A stretch of DNA of 64,000 nucleotides, taken from the NCBI GenBank assembly GCA_000993595.1, contig LBWJ01000005.1, positions 62,001-126,000 on the forward strand. Reading direction: 5' to 3'. Position 1 is the first letter of the stretch. Every line of letters begins with the position of its first letter. Under the pieces are notes generated by a model, which saw nothing but the letters and a program-made list of their open reading frames with translations, was not told the DNA's origin and did not search any database. The DNA comes from Candidatus Peregrinibacteria bacterium GW2011_GWC2_39_14. GTDB taxonomy: Bacteria; Patescibacteriota; Gracilibacteria; UBA1369; UBA12463. Shown here piece after piece: positions 17,504-25,470 of this stretch. Position numbers and translations under genes: made by a program.

Positions 17504-17932
17504 ATGTTATTGATGAGCAGAGTCGCCGAAGAATCAGCTTTAAAAAACAATGTACGTTTCGATTTAATTGATGCTGTTTACAAAATTGGCAGAGAATTGG
17601 AATCGCTTGCAAAAGAAATTGGAGAGTGCGTTTCTGAGAATTCGGAAGGAGCACAAGATGCATTAAGTAAAGTAGCCACAAACATAGTTCGAAGAATAAA
17701 TAGAATTTTTGATACGACAAATTGTAACGATGATAATGATTTATATAAAGACAATTTACGTGCCACGATTAAACGCGCAGGCCCATGTGTTCTTGGGATA
17801 GACGAGATCGACAGGCGTGATTTATTTAATGGCACAAAAACGCCAACAGATCCGGGCCAGATTATGGCGGTTAATTTAATTTTAGATACACTTAATGAGT
17901 TTAAGAAAATTTGTGATAAATACGGAATATAA
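17504..17932 (+). CDS. Small-paralog cluster protein 5
   Basis: 142 residues (a second Met three codons in, 17513, is equally possible). It carries DLFNGTKTPTDPGQIMAVN and a following helix LILDTLNEFKKI, matching the PTDP block of proteins 1 and 3. The N-terminal half is helical (KIGRELESLAKEIGECV). Function unknown. The cluster ends here against convergent nrnA. Confidence 0.6.
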   Translation: MLLMSRVAEESALKNNVRFDLIDAVYKIGRELESLAKEIGECVSENSEGAQDALSKVATNIVRRINRIFDTTNCNDDNDLYKDNLRATIKRAGPCVLGIDEIDRRDLFNGTKTPTDPGQIMAVNLILDTLNEFKKICDKYGI

Positions 17933-17949
17933 GTTTGCGAAATTAAATT

Positions 17950-18903
17950 CTATTTTGGCAGAATTTTAATCGTAGCGCTTTCCACAATCCTTCCCGGGAA
18001 CCCAAATCCACCAGCCTTCCTATGCCCTCCTCCACCAAGCAATTTTGAAATCGCAGTCAAATCAATTTCATCATTTTTTGTCCTAAGAGAGCCCTTTATT
18101 ATGCCGTTATCGTCTTCCGTTAAAAGCACGCAAAGCTTTCCACCCTCAGTCATATTCAAAAAATCAATAACGCGATCAACTTCGGAAATTTTCGCGCCGC
18201 ATTGTTTAACATCTTCAATTGTCACAACCGAAACAACAACACCGTTTTCCGTCATTTTTACTTTTTCCAAAATTCTTCCCCAGAGTTTTATTTGTGGAAG
18301 CGTCATTGTTCGAAAAAGAATACGTACAATTTTCATCTTATCTGCGCCAAGTTTTGTGAGTTCACCGGCAACGTGTAAAGTCTCAAAATCCGTATTGGAA
18401 TGCATAAAACTGCCTGTATCAAAATAAAGACCCAGAAGCAAAGCGGTCGCGGTTTTTTTTGTTATCGGCCATGAAAAATATTTGAAAATTTGATAAATCA
18501 AAAACGAAGTTGAACACGCATCCTCTGCCACAAAATTATATTTCGCATATTTGGTATTCGAAATATGATGGTCAATGCTCAAGCCAACTTCTAAATCATC
18601 AAAACCCAGCATGTGACTCGAGCTTATATCAACCGAAATTATCAAATCAAATTGCAAAAAATCCGCATCACTAACGAATAAATTAGCTTCTTCAAAATTC
18701 AAATAATAATCTTTCATTTTATCCGCGCAAATACTTACAACATTTTTCCCAATCGATTTTAAATAATATCTTAGCGCCAAATTGCACCCGATAGTGTCAC
18801 CATCCGGATTCCTATGCGAAATTATCGCTATATCATTTGCAGAATCAATCAGCGTTTTTATACGCAGAAGTTCATCTTCGTGTAAAATGTTGTCTTTCCC
18901 CAT
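17950..18903 (-). CDS. nrnA: DHH-family phosphoesterase, NrnA-like
   Basis: 317 residues. NrnA-type enzymes degrade very short oligoribonucleotides and dephosphorylate pAp. DHH domain motifs are ISHRNPDGDTIGCN near residue 30, IISVDISS, the signature LSIDHHISNT and LLLGLYFDTGSF. The C-terminal DHHA1 domain ends with KLLGGGGHRKAGGFGFPG. Length is normal. The gene is divergent from queG with only 20 bases between start codons. The choice between an oligo-RNase and another DHH phosphoesterase cannot be made with certainty from motifs. Confidence 0.88.
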   Translation of the reverse strand: MGKDNILHEDELLRIKTLIDSANDIAIISHRNPDGDTIGCNLALRYYLKSIGKNVVSICADKMKDYYLNFEEANLFVSDADFLQFDLIISVDISSSHMLGFDDLEVGLSIDHHISNTKYAKYNFVAEDACSTSFLIYQIFKYFSWPITKKTATALLLGLYFDTGSFMHSNTDFETLHVAGELTKLGADKMKIVRILFRTMTLPQIKLWGRILEKVKMTENGVVVSVVTIEDVKQCGAKISEVDRVIDFLNMTEGGKLCVLLTEDDNGIIKGSLRTKNDEIDLTAISKLLGGGGHRKAGGFGFPGRIVESATIKILPK

Positions 18904-18923
18904 ATAATATATCTAGGAGATTT

Positions 18924-19880
18924 ATGATATCACAAACGCGCAACCAAATTACAGGTAAAATTAAAAAGTTTTCTATTGAACTTGGTTTTGATTTGGTAAA
19001 AATTATTCCCGCGCATGCAAATCCATCCGAAAAACGAAGGCTTAAAAAATGGCTTTCTTTAGGCAAAAATGCAGATATGGAATGGATGAAAAATAATTCA
19101 GATCTTCGTGCTGATCCAAATAAAATTCTTACCGGTGCAAAATCAATTATTTGTCTTGCCACAAATTATTTTAATTCTGTGGAGCCGCGTTTGCACGAAG
19201 ATGGTGTAAAAATTGCACGCTATGCATGGTCAAAAAATTATCATAAAATTATTGAAAAGCGTCTTAAGCGCTTTGAAGAATTTATAAAAAAACTGGCTCC
19301 AGAAGCCAAAATAAAGAGGTATGTTGATACCGGTCCATTCCTTGAAAGATATTTTGCTTCGCAAGCGGGTCTTGGCTTTATCGGAAAAAATAATTGCTTA
19401 ATAACTCGTGAATTCGGCTCTTTTGTTTTTCTTGCGGAAATAATTACAGATCTCGCGCTTTCGCTCGATACACTTCCTAAATCTAAGTCTCCAAAATTGC
19501 CTCCGTCCCCTTCTTGCGGCACATGCACGCGTTGCATCGACGCATGTCCAACCGGTGCACTTAAGCCGCACAATCTCGATGCTCGCAAATGCATTTCGTA
19601 TCTCACAATTGAATCGCGAAAACCATTTCCAAAAGCCATTCGCACAAAAATCAAACCGTGGATTTTTGGCTGTGATATATGTCAAAATGCATGTCCGCAC
19701 AATGTTTGCGCAACCCCAACAAAAAATCCGGACTTTGCTATTGCGCCAATTCTCGAAACAGTAACTCTCAAGCAACTTCGCGCCATAAAAACCGAAGACG
19801 AATTCAAAAATCTCTTTGCCGGCACTTCTTTAATCCGTGCAAAATTCAAAGGCATGCAGAGAAATATTTCTAATCAGTAA
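18924..19880 (+). CDS. queG: Epoxyqueuosine reductase QueG
   Basis: QueG performs the last step of queuosine tRNA modification, reducing epoxyqueuosine with cobalamin and two [4Fe-4S] clusters. 318 residues from the ATG at 18924, which has one of the few Shine-Dalgarno-like sites in the window (AGGAG). Motifs: YVDTGPFLERYFASQAGLGF, GKNNCLITREFGSF, cluster 1 CGTCTRCIDACPTGAL and cluster 2 CDICQNACPHN. An upstream in-frame TTG would overlap nrnA and adds residues the family lacks. The C-terminal HEAT region of long QueG proteins is absent. A cobalamin adenosyltransferase is at 23730, but QueG uses cobalamin in a different form. Confidence 0.93.
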   Translation: MISQTRNQITGKIKKFSIELGFDLVKIIPAHANPSEKRRLKKWLSLGKNADMEWMKNNSDLRADPNKILTGAKSIICLATNYFNSVEPRLHEDGVKIARYAWSKNYHKIIEKRLKRFEEFIKKLAPEAKIKRYVDTGPFLERYFASQAGLGFIGKNNCLITREFGSFVFLAEIITDLALSLDTLPKSKSPKLPPSPSCGTCTRCIDACPTGALKPHNLDARKCISYLTIESRKPFPKAIRTKIKPWIFGCDICQNACPHNVCATPTKNPDFAIAPILETVTLKQLRAIKTEDEFKNLFAGTSLIRAKFKGMQRNISNQ

Positions 19881-20181
19881 AATTACCATTCGCATCACGA
19901 AGGCGAACAGTGTCATAAACTTCATTAGCCACACGCAATATTCCGGCAGATCTAGGAAGTCTAATAGAAGCTTTTACAAAAGCTAAATCTGTAACAATGG
20001 GACTCATCAGCTCATCGTTAGACATTGCATGTAAAGCTGCAATAATTCGATCTCGAACAACATCGGAAATACCCATAAGCTTATTTACGGCATCTATTAA
20101 GTCGCTTTTATGAAAAAATGTACGTTTTGGAACGCAATTTTTAGGCTTTTCGCTATCTGGTTTTACGAGATATAATTTCAT
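19870..20181 (-). CDS. Hypothetical protein, 103 aa
   Basis: Small soluble protein starting MKLYLVKPD at 20181. Helical middle (DLIDAVNKLMGISDVVRDRIIAAL in part), no signal and no Cys pair. A TGTATAAT box (ATTATA on the plus strand at 20190-20195) ends 8 bases before the start, so the leader is almost absent. Overlaps the 3' end of convergent queG by 11 bases. No family recognised. Confidence 0.55.
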   Translation of the reverse strand: MKLYLVKPDSEKPKNCVPKRTFFHKSDLIDAVNKLMGISDVVRDRIIAALHAMSNDELMSPIVTDLAFVKASIRLPRSAGILRVANEVYDTVRLRDANGNFTD

Positions 20182-20246
20182 GTGCAAAAATTATACACGA
20201 TAAAAACACGCGTGCAAGCCAATTGCGAGCATTTAATTGATACCCT

Positions 20247-21113
20247 TTACACGAATTTCTTCATAAGCGGATTTATGTCGACATTCTTAATGTCTTGATA
20301 CACAAGTGGTTTTTCCAGCAATTGCGGCTCCGCCTCTTCTTCTATCGTGCGCGTCTCCTGATAAAAAATTCCAATCGGCAATTTATCACCACTTTCTTGT
20401 GCCTTTTTCCAGGCCGCTTCCCTATCATTCGTTTTATAGTTCGGATCATCATTCAATTTATAAACTCTCTGTTGAAAATATGCGTAAGTATTAATTTTAT
20501 TAAACGTCACGCATGGCTGAAAAATATCAATCAGCGAAAACCCCTTATGTTTGATGCCCTCCATTATAAGCCATTTTAAATGCGTGACATCTCCCGCAAA
20601 TCCTCGCGCAATAAATGTTGCGCCGGAATTAATCGCAAGCGCAATCGGATTTATTGGAGTTTCAATAACGCCAAACGGAGTCGATTTTGTTTTCATCCCA
20701 ACTTCTGAAGTTGGTGACGCTTGTCCCTTTGTTAAGCCATAAATCTGATTATCATTCACCATATAAAGCAAATCAATATTTCTTCGCATCGTATGCATAA
20801 AATGTCCGATTCCAATTCCATAACCATCTCCATCGCCGCCCATATCAATAACCGTCAGCGAATGATTTCCAAGTTTTGCACCGGTTGCAATAGGCAAACT
20901 TCTTCCGTGTAAAGTGTGCATTCCATAAGCATTTATCCAGTGTGAAGCCTTGCTCCCACATCCAATTCCTGTCACAAAAAATACTTTATGCGGCTCAAGT
21001 TTTAATTCTGTCAGTGCCTGTTTTATTGCCATCTGTATCGCGAAAAGTCCGCATCCTGGGCACCAATCTGGTTTTGCTACTGAATCGAAACTTGCTTGTT
21101 TTACGTTAGTCAT
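20247..21113 (-). CDS. korB: 2-oxoacid:ferredoxin oxidoreductase beta subunit
   Basis: 288 residues, normal for KorB/PorB. It binds thiamine pyrophosphate and one [4Fe-4S] cluster and decarboxylates a 2-oxoacid, passing electrons to ferredoxin. Visible: PDWCPGCGLFA, TGIGCGSKASHW, the TPP motif GDGDGYGIGIGHFMHTMRRN followed by NDNQIYGLTKGQASPTSE, and the late Cys in FQPCVTFNK. Substrate (2-oxoglutarate or pyruvate) is not decidable here. Its ATG overlaps the TGA of korA (ATGA), so the two are translationally coupled. Confidence 0.93.
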   Translation of the reverse strand: MTNVKQASFDSVAKPDWCPGCGLFAIQMAIKQALTELKLEPHKVFFVTGIGCGSKASHWINAYGMHTLHGRSLPIATGAKLGNHSLTVIDMGGDGDGYGIGIGHFMHTMRRNIDLLYMVNDNQIYGLTKGQASPTSEVGMKTKSTPFGVIETPINPIALAINSGATFIARGFAGDVTHLKWLIMEGIKHKGFSLIDIFQPCVTFNKINTYAYFQQRVYKLNDDPNYKTNDREAAWKKAQESGDKLPIGIFYQETRTIEEEAEPQLLEKPLVYQDIKNVDINPLMKKFV

Positions 21114-22891
21114 AATTTTGTTGTTAAGCCAGGGACAGTTCTCGCAGAGGCCTGTCCCGTTCCCGCCTTCACTTCATTATAAATTTGTTTTGCCGTGAAC
21201 GGCCTGCCGCTAAAATCCAAAATTCTTTCTTCAATAAATATTCCTGTTTTTTCACGAATCAAATCAGCAAGTTGTCCGCTGAAATTCTCTTCAACATCAA
21301 CTATTCTTTTTGCTTTTCCAAGAATTTTTGCAACTTCTTCAGAGTGAAATGGAATGAAGTATTTTATTTGCAAAAAGTTTGCACTCACGCCATCTTTCGC
21401 AAGCAATTCCATAGATTCCAAGATTGCTCCTTTTGGTGATCCCCAAGACACAAACGTCATGTCCGCCTTGGCCTGTCCAATCAGTTTCGGCGCAGGCAAT
21501 TCTTTTCTTAAAGTATCAATTTTTCGCATTCTTTTATTCATTTTTTCAACTCTATTCGGAATGTCTTCAACAATATCTCCGTAATCATTATGTTCATCAC
21601 TCGTGCATGTAAAAATTCCGCCTTTTTCTCCAGCCAAAGGTCGTGCAGAAATTCCATCCGGCGAATCTTTATATCTTGGATAGCGATCCTCATTTGGATC
21701 CAAATCTTTTTCAAGAAGCAATTTTCCGCGATCAACTTCGAGCCCTTTTGTATCAAAGAAATCAACGCTCCTTTCGCCTTCAGCAAGATATTTATCCGAC
21801 AAAAACATCACAGGAATTTGATATTTATCTGCGACATTAAATGCTTGAAAACCGAGCTCAAAACATTCTTCCGGGTCCCCCGGTGCAACAACCATTCTTG
21901 GAGATTCATCTTGAGAAGCGTGCATCATAAGCCTTAAATCGGGATGTCCGGTTCGCGTAGGAAGCCCTGTCGAAGGTCCCGGTCTTTGTACGTTTACAAT
22001 CACGATTCCGGTCTCAATCATCCCGGCAAGTCCAACCGCTTCCACCATCAAAGAAAATCCTCCGCCACTTGTCGCAGTCAAACTTCGGATTCCAACTGCG
22101 CTCGCTCCAATAATTGTGTTTATTGCTGAAATTTCATCTTCAACATGCTTAACAACAACGTTATATTCACGTGAATGTTCGGCCATAAAATGCAAAATAG
22201 AACTTGATGGAGTCATTGGATATTCAGCGACCAATTTGCATCCGCCTTTAATTGCGCCAATGCAAAAAGCATCATTTCCCTGGATCAGCATGCGCTGTTT
22301 CGCATCTTTCATTGCCGCCAAATTATACCCAAACTTCCCTTTATAATTTTCCTGCATAAAGTCATAACCCGCTTGTGCCGCATTATAATTGCTATTCACG
22401 ATTTCATCGCCTTTTCTTCCAAAAGTTTGCTTTAAAGCTTCTTTAAAATAATCCAAATCATAGTCCAAAAGTCCAATACATGCGCCAATCGCCACAACGT
22501 TTTTCATAATAATCCCTCCGCCTTTTGTTTTCGCAAGTTCAGCCATCGGAATTCCAAATAAATTCACACCATCCTTGCCTTTTGCATCCGGAAAATCAGC
22601 TGAGTCGTAAATAATTCCGCCGCCCTCAGAAATCTCATCAATATGTTTTTCAAAAGTCTCTTTATTCAGCGCGCAAACTAAATCAACGTCATTCGTATGG
22701 CATGTTAAAGGCTTATCCGAAACTCGAACTTTATTATAATTATGTCCTCCGCGAATCAGCGACGGATATTCCGCATTTGTGATAACAAAAAGCCCTCCGC
22801 GATTCAAAACCAGCGCAAACATATGCCCCGCGCTTTCCAGGCCTTGCCCCGCTTCTCCGCCAATCAACCAACTTAAATTATTTGTAATCAT
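21110..22891 (-). CDS. korA: 2-oxoacid:acceptor oxidoreductase alpha subunit, gamma-alpha fusion
   Basis: 593 residues. Residues 1-190 are the gamma domain (GGEAGQGLESAGHMFALVLN, EYPSLIRGGHNYNKV). Residues 195-590 are the alpha pyrimidine-binding domain (GNDAFCIGAIKGGCKLVAEYP, MTPSSSILHFMAEH, ATSGGGFSLMVEAVGLAG, VQRPGPSTGLPTRT). This fusion is the usual Kor layout of KorAB enzymes without a separate delta ferredoxin subunit, and none is seen here. With korB it forms the heteromer that interconverts 2-oxoacids and acyl-CoA using ferredoxin. Confidence 0.93.
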   Translation of the reverse strand: MITNNLSWLIGGEAGQGLESAGHMFALVLNRGGLFVITNAEYPSLIRGGHNYNKVRVSDKPLTCHTNDVDLVCALNKETFEKHIDEISEGGGIIYDSADFPDAKGKDGVNLFGIPMAELAKTKGGGIIMKNVVAIGACIGLLDYDLDYFKEALKQTFGRKGDEIVNSNYNAAQAGYDFMQENYKGKFGYNLAAMKDAKQRMLIQGNDAFCIGAIKGGCKLVAEYPMTPSSSILHFMAEHSREYNVVVKHVEDEISAINTIIGASAVGIRSLTATSGGGFSLMVEAVGLAGMIETGIVIVNVQRPGPSTGLPTRTGHPDLRLMMHASQDESPRMVVAPGDPEECFELGFQAFNVADKYQIPVMFLSDKYLAEGERSVDFFDTKGLEVDRGKLLLEKDLDPNEDRYPRYKDSPDGISARPLAGEKGGIFTCTSDEHNDYGDIVEDIPNRVEKMNKRMRKIDTLRKELPAPKLIGQAKADMTFVSWGSPKGAILESMELLAKDGVSANFLQIKYFIPFHSEEVAKILGKAKRIVDVEENFSGQLADLIREKTGIFIEERILDFSGRPFTAKQIYNEVKAGTGQASARTVPGLTTKL

Positions 22892-22942
22892 GCTTAAGAA
22901 AATATAGCTTAAAACGACTATTCAAGGCAATAGGCAAAACAT

Positions 22943-22971
22943 TTGACTTATATGTTGTATTTTGTTATTGT
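22943..22971 (+). promoter_or_regulatory. Promoter of the Cys-paralog pair
   Basis: TTGACT (22943-22948) and TATTGT (22966-22971) with a 17-base spacer, about 27 bases before the gene at 22999. Confidence 0.55.
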
Positions 22972-22998
22972 AAATCCCTATTTTTTAAAAATATCTAT

Positions 22999-23322
22999 AT
23001 GGAGGGAGAAGGTAAAAAAACATTAGCAGTCATTCCTCATCAATGTTATGGAGTTACAACACTCGACAAAAATACAATGGGGGAAAGGAGACTTAGCGGT
23101 GAAGAATTTTGTCTTAAAACTACCGATGTTGATGTGCGATATTTTGACGACGGTACAACGGGACCTGTTTGTGAATTCTTTGATGATCGCCATGAGGTTT
23201 GTACAAAAATCAGAGAGGCATCATCGGAGGCTTGTAGAAATGCCGCGAGAGTTGCCTGCGGAGACGAGAAAAAGGGAGAAGGTCTGAGATATGCAGGAGC
23301 ACCATGTTTGTGGCAACGCTAA
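22999..23322 (+). CDS. Cys-containing paralog A
   Basis: 107 residues with seven Cys. The central segment DVDVRYFDDGTTGPVCEFF, then a Cys-Thr-x-Ile piece (EVCTKIREAS) and a later Cys, repeats in the next gene with the same order and spacing. The C-terminal GAPCLW also matches GAHCTF of the neighbour. Conserved Cys could bind metal or form disulfides, but there is no signal peptide. No known family. Confidence 0.6.
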   Translation: MEGEGKKTLAVIPHQCYGVTTLDKNTMGERRLSGEEFCLKTTDVDVRYFDDGTTGPVCEFFDDRHEVCTKIREASSEACRNAARVACGDEKKGEGLRYAGAPCLWQR

Positions 23323-23377
23323 GAGCTTCGCGCCGGAAATGCGGTGCATTAAATCAATTTACTATAAACAAAATATT

Positions 23378-23773
23378 ATGGAAACATTAGTTAAAGTTAC
23401 AGAGCATCATAAATGCGACGGTCATGGAAAATTAGAGATTAAAAAAGTATATGGTTACGGAACGCTTCCGATCAATTTAGCGAGAATAGGATTGGTTGAT
23501 GTAAGAGGTAAAGAGTTAGATTTAGACGATATGGACGTTGATCTTCAGCATTTTGATAGTGGACGTACTCGTCCGGTTTGTGAATTTTTAGGGTCGGACA
23601 ATAAATGTACAAGAATAACCAGAGAAACAAATGATAGATGTGATCGTGTTTTCGATTATTATTTAGGAGGTTTGCATTCCGAGATAATGTCAAAAGAAGG
23701 TGCACATTGTACATTTGTAGTTCTCCCGCCTAGCCCTGTGGCCGGTTCGACTTCCGAGCAAGAAGGAAAATAA
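23378..23773 (+). CDS. Cys-containing paralog B
   Basis: 131 residues from the ATG at 23378, which follows a TACTAT box at 23360-23365. Shares DVDLQHFDSGRTRPVCEFL, KCTRITRETNDRC and GAHCTF with paralog A, but has an additional N-terminal section with HHKCDGHGKLE and a Pro/Ser-rich tail. The two genes look like an old tandem duplication. Its end overlaps the convergent cobalamin adenosyltransferase gene by 44 bases. Function unknown. Confidence 0.6.
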   Translation: METLVKVTEHHKCDGHGKLEIKKVYGYGTLPINLARIGLVDVRGKELDLDDMDVDLQHFDSGRTRPVCEFLGSDNKCTRITRETNDRCDRVFDYYLGGLHSEIMSKEGAHCTFVVLPPSPVAGSTSEQEGK

Positions 23774-24257
23774 GATCGCTCAACCGATTAAAATACGGAA
23801 TCAGGTTTTTGTTTATCGCTGATTTACGTTTTTCACGTGCCAATTTTTTCTTTTCAATCGCAACAATTCTTCTCTCGATTTTTCTGCAAAGAGTTCGTGC
23901 AACATGAAGCTTTGCCGAAACAACATTCCCTCCCGGGATTATAAAGTTTTTTAATTCCGGTAATTTTTTTTCAAGTTTTTCTATTTCATTTTCAAGCAAT
24001 TTTAAATCATCTGCACTTATTTTTTTGCACCCTTTGAATTCCGCAATTTCCGCTCCGGCAACAAGCATTTTTTTCTGAACCTCACTCAAAATCCCCTCTT
24101 TCTTAAGCCATTTATTAAGCGCAATGATTTCACCAAGTCTTGAATTAAATTCATCAATTTCACCAAGCGTTTCAATAAATTTCGCATCCTTAAAAACCTC
24201 CTTGCCGTCACCAAGTCGAGTTTTGCCCTTGTCTCCTTTTCTCGTTGATATTTTCAC
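23730..24257 (-). CDS. PduO-type cob(I)alamin adenosyltransferase
   Basis: 175 residues. These enzymes transfer the adenosyl group of ATP to cob(I)alamin to form adenosylcobalamin. Family marks: ISTRKGDKGKTRLGDG at the N-terminus (ATP-binding loop), FIIPGGNVVSAKLHVARTLC, RKIERRIV and the terminal YFNRLSDLIFLLARK. The start codon is GTG, 14 bases from the divergent NifU-like gene. A TAAATT box ends 6 bases before that GTG. No adenosylcobalamin-dependent enzyme is visible in the window. Confidence 0.85.
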   Translation of the reverse strand: MKISTRKGDKGKTRLGDGKEVFKDAKFIETLGEIDEFNSRLGEIIALNKWLKKEGILSEVQKKMLVAGAEIAEFKGCKKISADDLKLLENEIEKLEKKLPELKNFIIPGGNVVSAKLHVARTLCRKIERRIVAIEKKKLAREKRKSAINKNLIPYFNRLSDLIFLLARKSNRPQG

Positions 24258-24271
24258 GCTTGTAATTTAAC

Positions 24272-24583
24272 ATGAAATTGATGAAAAAACCTATCAAAAA
24301 AAGTTTAAAACCCGTAGCAAAAAAATTGGTCAAAAAACCGGTCAATTCTTCCGACCTCCTCAAGAAAATTAAAAAAGTTTTTGCAGAGCGCATAACTCCA
24401 ATGCTCGCAGCGGACGGCGGTGGCGTTAAAATTATCGGACTAAAAGGCAAAATTTTAACAGTGCAATTAACGGGCGCATGTGGTTCTTGCCCATACGGCC
24501 TTATGACGCTTGCATATGGCATTCAAGCCAATATCGACGATGTTTTTCCAAAAGAAAAAATCATTGTTCAATTGGCGGATTAA
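24272..24583 (+). CDS. NifU C-terminal-domain protein (Fe-S scaffold)
   Basis: 103 residues. The N-terminal 25 residues are very basic (MKLMKKPIKKSLKPVAKKLV). Residues 30-103 are a NifU/NFU domain: IKKVFAERITPMLAADGGGV, then the LTGACGSCPYGLMTL motif with the CxxC that holds a bridging Fe-S cluster. Likely role: cluster transfer to client proteins such as the Fe-S enzymes KorAB and QueG, by inference only. The gene is divergent from the adenosyltransferase, with overlapping -10-like sequences. Confidence 0.88.
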   Translation: MKLMKKPIKKSLKPVAKKLVKKPVNSSDLLKKIKKVFAERITPMLAADGGGVKIIGLKGKILTVQLTGACGSCPYGLMTLAYGIQANIDDVFPKEKIIVQLAD

Positions 24584-24607
24584 TATAAAAAAATAAAACC
24601 CCTCACC

Positions 24608-24901
24608 ATGGACGAAAAAACCATACAAAGAGATCTCGCAAGAAGCGTAGACGGTTTAACGGTACAAGTTGGCAATTTGGTTTATACAGAGGCAAATTCA
24701 TCATTTAACAAGCCTTGGAAAGCCGCAGTAATTTCACTCGTTAAAGGGCTTGCATTTGGTTTTGGAAGCATCCTTGGGGCTACGGTTATAGTCGCACTTT
24801 TTATCTTTATTCTTTCACAAATTCAACTCGTGCCGGTTGTCGGAGACTTCGTGAAAAGCTTGCTTGAATATATGCAAAATGCAGGCGTTAAAGGAGTTTA
24901 A
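24608..24901 (+). CDS. Small membrane protein, DUF5665-like
   Basis: 97 residues with an amphipathic N-terminal part (TIQRDLARSVDGLTVQVGN), a short linker with a KPWKAAVISLVKGLAFGFGS section, and one strong membrane segment (ILGATVIVALFIFILSQIQL), followed by VPVVGDFVKSLLEY. This matches the layout of DUF5665 proteins. Function unknown. Lies 24 bases after the NifU-like gene, probably co-transcribed. Confidence 0.65.
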   Translation: MDEKTIQRDLARSVDGLTVQVGNLVYTEANSSFNKPWKAAVISLVKGLAFGFGSILGATVIVALFIFILSQIQLVPVVGDFVKSLLEYMQNAGVKGV

Positions 24902-24984
24902 ATTACAACACATCGATTGTGATAAAATTTGAATTTACGCTTGCCGCGTGACAAGAGATTTTACCGCTCGTTTTGCCGTCAGGC

Positions 24985-25470
24985 TTATTTCAGGTCGATG
25001 CTGCCTCCAGGCTTTATCCCATGGTTCTCGGCTTCTCCGCCAGCAATTTCAATCACGTATTTTGCCGGTTTTAAAGAATTATAAGTTTTGCATTTTGTGC
25101 CATCCGCATCTCCAGCGTTTTTACACGGCTCGGCATTTCCAATTATCGAAACAATTTTCTTATCCGCAGAAACGAAAATCATATCAAGAGGAATAAGTGT
25201 ATTTTTCATCCAAAACGCGCGAAGTGCATCTTCCTCGAAAGCAAATAACATACCGCTGTCTTTTTCGAGCATTTTGCGATACATAAGCCCCTGTGCACGT
25301 TCGATATCCGTATTCGCAATTTCCACATTCACTTTCAAATCTCCTTTTTCAGTATGAAAAGTTACAAAATTTCGCGCACTGCATCCGTATAAAAAAACCA
25401 AAATTATCGCACAAAAAATAATTAAAATTTTACTCAAAAATCCACCGGTAAATTTCTTTTTAGAAGTCAT
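24985..25470 (-). CDS. DUF192 lipoprotein
   Basis: 161 residues from the Met at 25470 (MTSKKKFTGG). Residues 10-30 are a lipoprotein signal with lipobox FLYGC (Cys 30). The rest is a DUF192 domain: VNVEIANTDIERAQGLMYRK, DSGMLFAFEEDALRAFWMKN, TLIPLDMIFVSADKKIVSI, then AKYVIEIAGGEAE. The domain is small and its biochemical role is not settled. The start overlaps the end of the upstream P-type ATPase gene by 11 bases, so the two are coupled. Confidence 0.85.
   Translation of the reverse strand: MTSKKKFTGGFLSKILIIFCAIILVFLYGCSARNFVTFHTEKGDLKVNVEIANTDIERAQGLMYRKMLEKDSGMLFAFEEDALRAFWMKNTLIPLDMIFVSADKKIVSIIGNAEPCKNAGDADGTKCKTYNSLKPAKYVIEIAGGEAENHGIKPGGSIDLK

Noticed and set aside
19499..19510. A copy of the REP arm (CCTCCGTCCCC) inside queG
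   Set aside because: It lies in coding sequence for a proline-rich linker before the first Fe-S motif, has no inverted partner nearby, and can be chance.
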